Part shown: positions 48,007 to 57,455 of the stretch, piece by piece
Layout of the letters: every line of letters begins with the position of its first letter
How positions within the stretch are numbered: position 1 is the first letter of the stretch
Assembly (NCBI GenBank): GCA_000149225.2
Contig: CM000690.1
Coordinates: forward strand, 1,178,001-1,242,000
Reading direction: 5' to 3'
Origin: Lachancea kluyveri NRRL Y-12651
Taxonomy: Eukaryota; Ascomycota; Saccharomycetes; Saccharomycetales; Saccharomycetaceae
Length of the DNA stretch: 64,000 nt
Notes under the pieces: generated by a model
The model's database searches: none
What the model saw: only the letters and a program-made list of their open reading frames with translations
Told to the model about the DNA's origin: nothing
Position numbers and translations under genes: made by a program

Positions 48007-49158
48007 TTAAGACAATTCACCGTGGTTGTTTGGTGTTAGTAAAATTTTAATGTTCTTTTCCTTGTGGTCGATCAACTCCATGAAACCCTTTTCAAACCCA
48101 TCCTCGATTTTTTGTCTACCAGTGATCATGTGTCTAGCTTTGTCGATATCAATACTACCGGTACTCAAAGCGTTAACAACATCCTTAAAATCTTCTGCGG
48201 TGTAGCACATAGAGCCCGTGACAAATTTTTCTTGCAAAGTGACATCCATAGGGAAGAAATCAATTGGCTTGTGGCCCCAAACAGCAATATTCACTGCCAC
48301 ACCTCTGAACGTCAATGCATGTAGACCAGTGTCAAAGGTGGCCTTCATACCGGAACAATCAAATGAGAAATCAAAACCATCGCCCCCTGGAGGAATTTTA
48401 CGTAACTCTTCAACAGCTTTTTCGCCGTGTTCAAACGGATTAAAGGTTTCGACACCCAGTTTGGCCGCTTGCTCTCTTCTAATCTGAGCTGGCTCAGAGA
48501 CAACAATCTTACCAGCACCATGACCTTGCAAGGCCAAAATTGTAGCTAAACCAATTGGGCCTGCTCCTAATACAAGAGCGGACTGGCCTGGCTTTAAGTT
48601 GGAAATCTTCACAGCATGCCACGATACAGAAATAGGTTCGACAAGAGCGGCAATATCCAATGGAATTTCTTTGGGGATCTTAATGACGTGTTGTTCACTA
48701 ATGACAACCTTCTCTGAAAAACCACCACCATGTGCGCCTAACCCGCAGAAACCAAGGTGTGTACAACAGTTGTAAATACCTCTCTTACAGGCACTGCAAG
48801 GAGGAAGCTTGGAGCTTTCGATCTTGGGCCAACGATAGCGGTCTAGACAAGTACAGGTGGCTTCGACAACGACATGATCGCCCACCTTGTAATCACCTTT
48901 AACGCCTGGTCCGACCTTAGAGACGATACCGGACATCTCGTGTCCCATTGGTTGAGGAAGACCAATTCCACTGACGCCATGGGTCTTGCCTTCCTCAGGA
49001 AAGAAGATTGGACCATCTAAATATTCGTGCAAATCGGACCCGCAGATACCACACCAAGAAATGTCGATCTCCAATTCGTTATCTGCACCGATTTCCGGCT
49101 TGGCTATATCAGCAGAGAAATGAATATCTTTTTTACCAAAGTATGCTAAAGCTCTCAT
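48007..49158 (-). CDS. BDH1: (2R,3R)-2,3-butanediol dehydrogenase, Bdh1-type
   Basis: 383 residues (S. cerevisiae Bdh1, YAL060W, 382). An NAD-dependent medium-chain zinc dehydrogenase that interconverts acetoin and 2,3-butanediol. Catalytic zinc ligands lie in WCGICGSDLHEYLDGPI (Cys39) and GHEMSG; the structural zinc cysteines are in PPCSACKRGIYNCC; the Rossmann fold motif is LVLGAGPIGLATILA, and E in VVSEPAQ fits NAD preference. The C-terminus KILLTPNNHGELS matches Bdh1 (KILLTPNNHGEMK). A TATA-like TTATATA lies upstream near 49252. The second paralogue starts 4.4 kb away in the same orientation. Confidence 0.93.
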   Translation of the reverse strand: MRALAYFGKKDIHFSADIAKPEIGADNELEIDISWCGICGSDLHEYLDGPIFFPEEGKTHGVSGIGLPQPMGHEMSGIVSKVGPGVKGDYKVGDHVVVEATCTCLDRYRWPKIESSKLPPCSACKRGIYNCCTHLGFCGLGAHGGGFSEKVVISEQHVIKIPKEIPLDIAALVEPISVSWHAVKISNLKPGQSALVLGAGPIGLATILALQGHGAGKIVVSEPAQIRREQAAKLGVETFNPFEHGEKAVEELRKIPPGGDGFDFSFDCSGMKATFDTGLHALTFRGVAVNIAVWGHKPIDFFPMDVTLQEKFVTGSMCYTAEDFKDVVNALSTGSIDIDKARHMITGRQKIEDGFEKGFMELIDHKEKNIKILLTPNNHGELS

Positions 49159-50522
49159 AATTATCTTTTTCTACGTTGAGTAAGTAAATCTGTTGGACTG
49201 TTGATGTGGTAACTGTGAAGACCAGATGGCCATTGAACGTAAAAGGCCACTCTTATATACGTTTATATCCTCGGCCGTTAACACAACGATCTTCTACATC
49301 GCAAATGGAAAACACGGTTTTTTTCCGCAGACCTACCATACGCCGTGAATTGGAAAAGGCTGTAGAAAAGCGGATGGGAATACGGGAACCATCAGATGGC
49401 CCAAGAGTAAAATCTACCCGGAAAACAGTTGAATAAATAGTGCTGAAATCATAAACCTGCAGAAGGGACTACACGGGTATAAACAAACGGAAGTAAGGAA
49501 GCTTAAGAAGACAGCTGTTTCAAACTACTGCATGCCTGCATATTTTTCTTGTTGGAAACTACGAGCTACTTGACGAGAAAGTCAACTGCGTGAGTTTTAA
49601 GGCTTCTGCTTCGGAGTACATAATGGGTGTGTGTGCGGGCACAAGTGGTGGGGCGCCCGTAGATGATTTCTGTGGGGGTCGGCGGCGTTCAGTATAGGAC
49701 GGCGATAAGGTGCTACAAATGACCAAATGAAGTAATGCGACGGTACTTCGTTTACAAGACAAACCCCTCCCCCTCCCCCTTAGCAATCATTGCCGCGAAT
49801 ATGGAACACATGAACAGTATTTTTGAAACGGCTAACATTACATAATTTGTTGTTGTTGTTGTTGTTGTACGGAAAGAATGTCTAGCCTTTACTGATTCGG
49901 GTCGATCGTAGTATTTTGAAAAATTTTCGCGTGACTTTTGTAGTGACAACATCATTATTCACTTTCTGATTAACTGTGATATCAGACCCAGCTCTAAAAA
50001 TGATTTCAAGCACCTCACAAAAAATCTGTCGAGAAATGCGGAAATTATAATTTTTGGGGCATCTGGTGCTCTCTAAAGGAAGTGCTGTACCTTTCAGGAA
50101 TTATTTCCGGCTGTGAATAGCAATGCACTATAAAACTTCGTGCTAAACTTTTACCCTTATGACGGTTGCTAGCTCGGAAACGTAAACGAAAAAGTATATA
50201 TTTTCTTTTTCTTGACAATTCTAATTATATGTTTTCCTATGAGTTGCAGAAGGGCCAATTCGACTTTCCAGTCGTTATCGGCCCACTTGTCATTGAAGTT
50301 CGGGATCTTGACCCCATATGTACGTGTATACAATTAGTACGGTCATATTTGTTAAAACAATAGGTTTAGCTTTCGACAGTAAAACATGGTGCCCCTCATT
50401 GTTTATCTGGTTTTCGCAGGAGCAGCACAGCGGATTGAAAAAGAAAGCCCATCGTAAAAAGGATTGGTGACCAGAATACATTCTATTTGGGTTTCCCGAA
50501 AACCATCGCTCTAATTGTAAAT

Positions 50523-50563
50523 AAAGCCCGTGGTCCCGGGAGTCATACTGATCATCGGGCTTT
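50523..50563. repeat. Inverted repeat AAAGCCCG...CGGGCTTT
   Basis: Arms 50523-50530 and 50556-50563 match perfectly with 25 bp between, which itself contains CCCGGG. It lies in the gene-poor gap; function unknown. Confidence 0.7.
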
Positions 50564-51120
50564 TCAACAGAGGTCTAAAACGAAGCACTCCGAAAAACTA
50601 TGTCCGATCAATTCGGACAATGAGTTAAGGTACAAGGTCCGAGTTCTAAGATGCAAAAAAGCCGCGCATTTGACAAACAGGAGAATTACAAGTAATTGGC
50701 GAATGGTTTTGATTTGTAGATAAGAAGATACGACTGTCAGATATTAATTGATTTTTTAAAGGTGTACGCGATAAGAGCAGTTGAAAAACCAGAAGTTTAA
50801 ATTAGAATACTGTGTGAACGAACTGGTATTGCCGATTCAGACCGCACTTTTGATTTTTGAAATCCTATGTAGAACAACGCACTAGTTAATTCGAAATGTG
50901 AAGTTTCCAAGGACCTTTTTGCCAATCATAAACAGCAAACGTCTATGAGCCTCTTTTATTGTCATTATTGGAGTATTGGCGTTCTCCTTTGGTTTGTTGG
51001 CAGACATTTCCAAAAAGGAAGGGAAAAGAAAAAGAAAACCTCAGCAAAATGGTTGTTGCCAATTCTTTAATTAATAAATTCAACTCTCGTAGGCGTATGT
51101 TTTCTTGATCTTTTATCAAA

Positions 51121-51136
51121 GTCACGTGATGACGTC
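51121..51136. promoter_or_regulatory. Cbf1-type E-box abutting a CRE-like site
   Basis: GTCACGTGATGACGTC: RTCACGTG is the Cbf1 consensus, and TGACGTC is an ATF/CREB (Sko1/Aca1-like) core directly after it. The nearest start codon is more than 500 bp away. Confidence 0.45.
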
Positions 51137-51545
51137 TTAATATTTATGTTTTGTTAGCCATATTTAGACATCACCTAAATTTGACGCAGCTAAAAAAACA
51201 AAAAATTACCAAAAAAATGGGATAAACAAGTAACGCCATTCATCTAAAACAAACAAAGCACAATAATAGAAATTGGCAGTGCCAACAATTTTAGTAGAAC
51301 TGCCATATTGGTGTGCTTGAACATAGTAATGAGGTAAGGGATAGCCATGTTCTCTTCTTTTTTTTTTTTTTCCCTTGGATAGTGCCCCAAAAATGCCAAA
51401 GTAACGGAATTTAAACTTGATACTACGCGAGTAAAATTGTTCAAACAAGACTCTCTTACAGCTTGCCTTATCATTGAGCTAGAGATTTTGGGATTGAAAT
51501 GGCTGAAACGAAACGAGTTTTCTAATTAGTACTAACGGTCAATGC

Positions 51546-51726
51546 CACGTGCCTCAGAGCCAAACGCTACGTCACTGACCCAACAAAACCACTATAAAAA
51601 GATTGTATAGCAGGTATGCAATTAACTTTCGTTCAGGACAGGTTATGCAGCATCAAGTGTACCAAAGTTCAAAAAATCTATCATACAATGAATAATACTA
51701 GCAGTGGAGGTGCTTCTTTGATCTGA
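51546..51726 (+). other. Promoter-like segment with a 12-codon open frame, possible gene remnant
   Basis: CACGTG (51546-51551), TACGTCA (51569-51575) and a TATAAAAA box (about 51593-51600) precede an ATG at 51688 at the usual distance. The frame MNNTSSGGASLI stops after 12 codons at 51726. The layout looks like a real promoter whose coding region is gone or whose product is short; I do not recognise the peptide. Confidence 0.3.
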
Positions 51727-52283
51727 AGATTTCTGTAAATAAAACTTATTGCCAGTTCTACAGAAATAGCTAGAGCGGCCTTGAGCCAAAAGGGCATATT
51801 ATAAGACAATCCTAGATTTTTACTGCACGATTGAAGACTTAAATTTTACTAGAAAATGTCTAACTATTCTACAGAAAATTTTAAGGAAACGAGAAATATA
51901 TAAACAAGAAGGGATATTCTCGATATTTTGACCGTAAGGAAGCATCCAAATCTTTTTTCCCATTATGCATCCATTCCTTGTTACATAAATTCTCAGTTGC
52001 CATCATGTAATCAGTAATACGCATTGGGTGAAGGCTATTCTATTTAATACACCATGAATGTATGTCTATTAATAGAATGATGGTCAACTCATCTCGTGAG
52101 AATGAAAGAAAAAAGACAGCTAATAAACTGATAAACTAAAACTTTAGTAACGATTATCCTACTTTTATTGTGCATGTAATCATAGAAACTCTTTATAGAA
52201 GATTAACCAACGTATTTGAAACATTTAGGAAAAGGAGACGTTCCTTTGTCTTTTATAATCCACAAAAAATTGATGTTCTTTTC

Positions 52284-52311
52284 AAAAAAAAAAAAAAAAA
52301 AAAAAAAAAAA
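52284..52311 (+). repeat. 28-bp poly(A) tract
   Basis: Uninterrupted A run about 100 bp beyond the BDH2 3' end. Length probably varies between strains. Confidence 0.9.
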
Positions 52312-52410
52312 GGTTTTCTCTACTGTTACAGTTCATAGTGATTTTGATAGGCAGAGAAGGGTCAGAGGGGATATAAAGATACCGGTCAAATTCCTAAGAA
52401 TATTAGTAGT

Positions 52411-53568
52411 TTATTGACCATCCAACTCACCGTTGTTGTTCGGAGTTAACAATATCTTAATGGTCTGTTCCTTGTGCGTAAGCAACTTCATAATAGCATG
52501 TTCGAAACCGTCTTCAATTCTGACTTTGCCCGTGATCATGTGTTTTGCCCTTTCAATCTCGATGATATCGTCCACAATGGCTTTCAAAACACTCTTAAAG
52601 TCATCCATGGTGTAGCACATGGATCCTGTTATTACTTTTTCCTGGTAGGTAACATCCATGGGGAAATAGTCTATTGGCTTGTGGCCCCAAATAGAGACAT
52701 TCACTGCAGTACCCCTGAAGGTTAGAGCGTGGACTGAGGCTCTAAAGGTGACTGGAAGACCTGAACAATCAAACGAGTAATCGAAACCGTCGCCTCCTGG
52801 AGCGACCTTGCGTAAATATTCAACCGCTTCATGTTCCTCCCATTCAGTTGGATCGAAAACTTCAGCACCCATAAGCTTTGCCAATTCTCTTCTGTTTTTA
52901 GCAGGTTCAGAAACCACGATTTTACTGGCGCCGTAGGCTTGCAAGGCAAGGATAGTGCCTAACCCGATAGGACCACCACCCACAACTAGAGCAGATTTCC
53001 CTGCGGTCAAACCAGATATTCTTATAGCGTGCCATGACACAGCAAGTGGCTGCACCAAAGCAGCGACGTCCAATGGAATATGTTTTGGGATCTTGATAAC
53101 GTGTTTTTGGTTCATAACAACCCTCTCAGAAAAACCTCCACTTTGCACACCAACACCACACAAACCCAAATGGCTACAGATATTGTATAAACCCCTCTTA
53201 CAAGCCGCACATGGCTCTTCACCGGAGTGTTTGGAGTTTGGGAACCGATAACGGTCTAAACATGTACTTGTAGGCTCAACCACAACGTGATCCCCTACTT
53301 CGAAACCCTGAACTCCTGGGCCAATTTTCGAAACGACACCAGCCATTTCGTGACCCATTGCCTGAGGCAAACCATTCCCACTTATATCGTGAGTATGTCC
53401 ATCTTCAGGAAAAAAAATTGGGCCATCGGTGTATTCATGCAAGTCGGTACCACAAATACCACACCAAGCGATATCGATAATCAAATCGTCGTCTGCACTG
53501 ATAACTGGTTCAGGCAACTCATCGGTAAACCTAATATCCTTTTGGCCGAAGTATGCCAATGCTCTCAT
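52411..53568 (-). CDS. BDH2: Butanediol dehydrogenase paralogue, Bdh2-like
   Basis: 385 residues, a clear paralogue of the gene at 48007-49158, similar from end to end. WCGICGTDLHEYTDGPI and GHEMAG hold the catalytic zinc ligands, EPCAACKRGLYNIC the structural ones, LVVGGGPIGLGTILA the nucleotide-binding loop and KILLTPNNNGELDGQ the tail. All expected active-site residues are present, so it is likely active on vicinal diols, ketols or related alcohols. The two paralogues resemble each other about as much as they do S. cerevisiae Bdh1, so assignment to Bdh2 (YAL061W) rests mainly on order. TATA-like TTATATAA lies about 90 bp upstream (near 53659). Codon use is moderately biased. Confidence 0.85.
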   Translation of the reverse strand: MRALAYFGQKDIRFTDELPEPVISADDDLIIDIAWCGICGTDLHEYTDGPIFFPEDGHTHDISGNGLPQAMGHEMAGVVSKIGPGVQGFEVGDHVVVEPTSTCLDRYRFPNSKHSGEEPCAACKRGLYNICSHLGLCGVGVQSGGFSERVVMNQKHVIKIPKHIPLDVAALVQPLAVSWHAIRISGLTAGKSALVVGGGPIGLGTILALQAYGASKIVVSEPAKNRRELAKLMGAEVFDPTEWEEHEAVEYLRKVAPGGDGFDYSFDCSGLPVTFRASVHALTFRGTAVNVSIWGHKPIDYFPMDVTYQEKVITGSMCYTMDDFKSVLKAIVDDIIEIERAKHMITGKVRIEDGFEHAIMKLLTHKEQTIKILLTPNNNGELDGQ

Positions 53569-55328
53569 TACTATTGCTTTTTCTCTCTTACAGCTTTCCT
53601 ATACAATTTGACTTCTCGGCAAAAAGAGCACCTTCTATAGGGAGGATGAAGCCGTCCCCTTATATAACATGTACAGAAATATCCCAAAAAATCCTGCGTC
53701 AATTTTCAAATGCAATCTGCAATCGGATTCGGAGCGGAAGACGCAGTGCCAGGAAAGCAACAAAATGCTAAGCTTTTACGGAAGACTATTGTGCCTATAA
53801 GAAATATCGACTTTTAATCTCAAAGCATACGCCAACCTTTTTATTTTTTCTCTTCTTACTTTTTTAGTGTGTTAGCCATACCAGCAAAATAGCTCTTCCT
53901 CTTGTCTTTCCTCAGCGTAATCGTTTTCACATAGCGTTAATTGAACCCTAAAATGGGATCCATGCACGCGTAAAGAGATATAGTGCCGTCTTTTTGCGGG
54001 TGTCCGTATTTGTCTGAGCGTCTTGATGTACCCCCCTTCGCTCCCGCTCTTCGACCCCCCTTTATTGTGATAATGGAGATATGTACTAGGGCTTTCTCTC
54101 CGCAAGATTTACACCGAGCCAGGGTAACACAGACAAACAGTGCTTCCGCGTTTAATCGAGAACCTGTGGTAGGAAGGATCAGAGGAATAAAGGCTTCTTA
54201 ATTATTATTGAAGTGGCGTGTGCCGTTTGAGCAATGCTCCTTTAATAATGTCTGATTCGGTAAAAAATATGTCATATACCGAGATTATTCACTGGTTGAG
54301 AGATTCCTTGCTTGATACTTGATCTGCTGGGCCCAATCGTCTATGCGTACATTACATGCACTGTTCGAGAGGTATGACTAAGGAACAGTTCACATTTTCC
54401 CAAGCCTTTCCCTCCCAGGATTACAAAGGCTTGTTCAAAGTTCACTCTTGGAAGAATGAATTTGTTGCACCAGAGCCGGTATCTCAACAGCAAACCGTAT
54501 CTTATTTAGGCAACTCAGCCAACGCTTTATTCTCGAGAACAATACAAAAAAAAAATACGAAAAAGAGATAACTGCTAGCGTTTCGAAGCCAGAAACAAAG
54601 AAGCTGTGCAGACAGCATATTCTTGCACGTGAGTAAGGGAGCCCAAGCCGAAGACAATACGTAGGGCGGAGAAAAAAATGTGATACATCTTTGATGATTA
54701 GGTTAAAGTTATCAACCAGCTACTATTAGCTAGTTGATGTTCTACGAAAAAAAAAAACGCGTGCGTATTACCGTTGGTTAGCACATGCTAGATCTGAGTT
54801 TGAGGCTGTACTAAATACACTTAGTATTGAGGAACTAGAAAAAAAAAATAAAACCGGACCGGTCTGGATTTGTAGGAAACAGAGATTAAGTGTCCATGAA
54901 TGTTTATTAGTGGTTGGCTGGAAGCGTTGCTAAGTACTTAAAAAGGCAAATGTGTATAGAAGTTGAGTGCAAAATTCGACAGCACATGTTCTTATTCTTG
55001 TGGGTATGTGGAGTTTTTTCATCTTTTGTTTTTCGGTATAATTCCAGATACGTCTGCCGCCGTAAGTCCGGGATAATGTGTTGCTATGATAACCTGGGAA
55101 CATATTAAGGGTATATGTCTTGCTTGACCTATGAGGAAAAAAAACAACTTTTTAATTAATTGGGAATGTCGTTTTCCATAGATGGGATGGGAACTGCAGG
55201 GGTCGTAGAATCCTTCGATTGCTCAGTATCCGGAGTTACCGAAGGTAATCTAAAAATTACAAAAAGAAGGGACAGCCATTTATTCTCACTCAAACAAAAC
55301 TTGGATCTCACTTTTGGAAGAGAAAACC
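53569..55328. other. BDH2 upstream / regulator downstream intergenic region
   Basis: 1.76 kb. It carries the BDH2 promoter (TATA near 53659) and CCGGACCGG at 54854-54862, a zinc-cluster-type double CGG/CCG site, about 1.3 kb upstream of BDH2. A CACGTG lies near 54626. Open frames are all below 80 codons with no recognisable similarity. No RNA gene seen. Confidence 0.55.
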
Positions 55329-57227
55329 CTACAGATCTACCTGTGAAAGACGATCTCTATCAAATAGGTAATTCATTCCACCATGGGGCGTATCATTAGC
55401 ATTCCATATTTCGTGTAAGAAAGATGCCATCTTGACACCACAGTAGCTGTGTGCTCTCTCTGCCATGAGGTTTATGTACCACAGTATCGATTCTTGGTCT
55501 CGTGGATCTCTTGCAAACGCTCCAGTGATTAGCATTGGCCAAGGTAGAATCCCCCAAATCTTGTGCGTTTCCGGGATCTCCCTGTAACACTGGATGATCT
55601 CTCCAACGCACTCCTGAACTTTGTTACAGTTAACGTCGAAGAAATCGTAGTTGATCATTTTAGAGGCAAACAGATAACACGATTTTGTGATCAGGATACC
55701 CACCATTGAGTTAATTTTAAAGTTGAACCATTGCAACTCATCCATTTCAGACAGCGTCATCGGTGGTGTATAATAGATACACATATTCCTCAGCTGGGCA
55801 ACTCTTTCAAGCCATACAGGGCCTAGAGGCATTTTCATGCGGGCTATGTACGATACCTTTGCTAATATTTCCAAGGTATCTAACGAGGAACCTAGCAACG
55901 GGTTACTCATCCATTCAGCGACTTTTTCGCAGTTGTAAACCGGACATTTTAGTACCACGTTTAGATCTTTGAAAATCACAAATGGGGTTGGAAGTGAGTG
56001 GAATTCTCGCACAAATAGAATCGATATCGAATAGTGGTATATGAAACTTTCAATAAACATGCGTTCATGAGGTTGTAAGATGAGATTCGTGTTCCCAAGA
56101 TGGTCAAGTACCGGATTGTTGATGTACAGGGTTTTGTTGTAATACTTTTTCCTAATGATTTGATATGCTCTTGTTAAATGCCAGGTGGAATCATCGACCG
56201 TTCCACTGAATGAATTTTTGTCTCTATTACAAAGCAGCTGTAAGGATGCGAAAAGCCAATCTTCGTCAGCGTAATTCTTGTTTGTTGTAATATATTCTTG
56301 GATCATCTGTCTACATTGGCGGTACAAATCATCACTTAATGGTTGGAACCGCTCTAAATCTTTCCAGGCCAGGTATGTAGCTCCACAACAAAGAAAAACT
56401 TGCATCATCAAAGGGTTGTTTTCCACCTGAGGAATGAAAATCGCATCTGCGGTCAAGCTTGAATGTGTATACTGGGTACCCAGTTTCGGAATGTAACCAT
56501 TTAGACATGCATAAAATAATAATGCCTCTATATCAACGTTTTCCAAAAAGGAATCACTCAGCAGTTCGTTGTTTTTATACCTCCGTAAAATATCTTTGTA
56601 GACGTATGTCTCTGGAGCATTGGGATCCTGAAAAAATTGATAGTGTGAAGTTAAGTTGTAGTTAGAAGGATGCAGAACCAGGGCATTTGAAGGTACATCA
56701 ATGGTTTGAAAACCGTCAAGTTGTAAATCTAGAATACCATTGACATCATTATACTCCCAAAAGTCTTTGGCCACTTCTCCAAGAATATCTAACGGGTTGT
56801 CATCCAACTCAATACTGGGCTCAATAAAACTGTCCTTAGGAAATTCATCGATCGGGACAAAGTTTTGCGATTCATCGTCAAACTTGTAAAGAGTATCAGA
56901 TTTTTCGCCTTTCGTATACAGTTCGAACTGCCATTTCAACCTACCATATCTAACAAACTCCTGGCAGTCACATTTGGTGATGTTGAACTGTAAATCAGGT
57001 TGTCTTGAATTTCTTTCCAATAATAATTTTCGGGGTGTTTGTTCTGGTTTCAAATTATCAGACTCCTTTCTTCGTCTTCTGATTCTCCCATCACTATAAT
57101 CTGGCCATTCACATTGTAAGAAGTTTCGCTGGCATCCAGTGCAGACAGGCTTCACTTCATCGCATTTCTTTTTTCGCTTTCTACAAGTCAAACAGCCAGT
57201 AATGGTACGTTTTTTCACAGTTCTCAT
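55329..57227 (-). CDS. Zn2Cys6 transcription factor of the Fungal_trans_2 type
   Basis: 632 residues. The zinc cluster CLTCRKRKKKCDEVKPVCTGCQRNFLQC (about residues 12-39) sits at the very N-terminus after a basic KKRTITG, followed by a basic linker (RRRRKESD). The remaining 550 residues are helical and resemble the fungal Zn-cluster middle-region/C-terminal domain found in Uga3-like regulators (for example LQLLCNRDKNSFSGTVDDSTWHLTRAYQIIRKK and ESFIYHYSISILF). I do not recognise a one-to-one S. cerevisiae orthologue, and none lies between BDH2 and GDH3 there. Its neighbours are alcohol dehydrogenases and a transporter, so it may control this local group; that is inference from position only. 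It starts 228 bp from the ADH stop. Confidence 0.85.
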   Translation of the reverse strand: MRTVKKRTITGCLTCRKRKKKCDEVKPVCTGCQRNFLQCEWPDYSDGRIRRRRKESDNLKPEQTPRKLLLERNSRQPDLQFNITKCDCQEFVRYGRLKWQFELYTKGEKSDTLYKFDDESQNFVPIDEFPKDSFIEPSIELDDNPLDILGEVAKDFWEYNDVNGILDLQLDGFQTIDVPSNALVLHPSNYNLTSHYQFFQDPNAPETYVYKDILRRYKNNELLSDSFLENVDIEALLFYACLNGYIPKLGTQYTHSSLTADAIFIPQVENNPLMMQVFLCCGATYLAWKDLERFQPLSDDLYRQCRQMIQEYITTNKNYADEDWLFASLQLLCNRDKNSFSGTVDDSTWHLTRAYQIIRKKYYNKTLYINNPVLDHLGNTNLILQPHERMFIESFIYHYSISILFVREFHSLPTPFVIFKDLNVVLKCPVYNCEKVAEWMSNPLLGSSLDTLEILAKVSYIARMKMPLGPVWLERVAQLRNMCIYYTPPMTLSEMDELQWFNFKINSMVGILITKSCYLFASKMINYDFFDVNCNKVQECVGEIIQCYREIPETHKIWGILPWPMLITGAFARDPRDQESILWYINLMAERAHSYCGVKMASFLHEIWNANDTPHGGMNYLFDRDRLSQVDL

Positions 57228-57455
57228 TGCAATGTAATGTCTGCTTGCAACATGTGTTGGAAGATTCGTATCAAAAGCCCAGACGGACCCTCACCTCTGA
57301 TATGAGTTCGTATTGCTCCCTAATGCGTTTTTAGTAACGGTGGCTGCAAGAACCCCAAGTCGGCCAGGCTATTTGTAGCAATGATACATTTCATTTTCGA
57401 AAAAAAGTTACAAATGCAATATACAAAAGTTAAAGAAAAAAGAAGTCAAAACACT

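Larger units (their letters stand above)
49159..52410. other. 3.25-kb gene-poor gap between the two BDH paralogues
   Basis: No convincing gene in 3.25 kb, against typical gaps of 0.1-0.6 kb in the left part of the window. It begins with the BDH1 promoter. It contains a GTT run (about 49847-49868), an inverted repeat AAAGCCCG/CGGGCTTT (50523-50563), a CACGTG-TGACGTC composite (51121-51136), a promoter-like segment with a 12-codon frame (51546-51726) and a 28-bp A tract (52284-52311). Open frames are under 90 codons and scattered. It may hold a decayed gene or an unannotated RNA. Confidence 0.6.

Noticed and set aside
49159-52410. LTR or transposon remnants in the gene-poor gap
   Set aside because: No terminal repeats, target-site duplications, or reverse transcriptase/transposase-like frames could be seen.
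48007-53568. A third, decayed BDH copy in the gap between the two BDH genes
   Set aside because: I looked for the BDH tail (ILLTPNN) and zinc motifs in the gap by eye and found none. A systematic search could still find a fragment.
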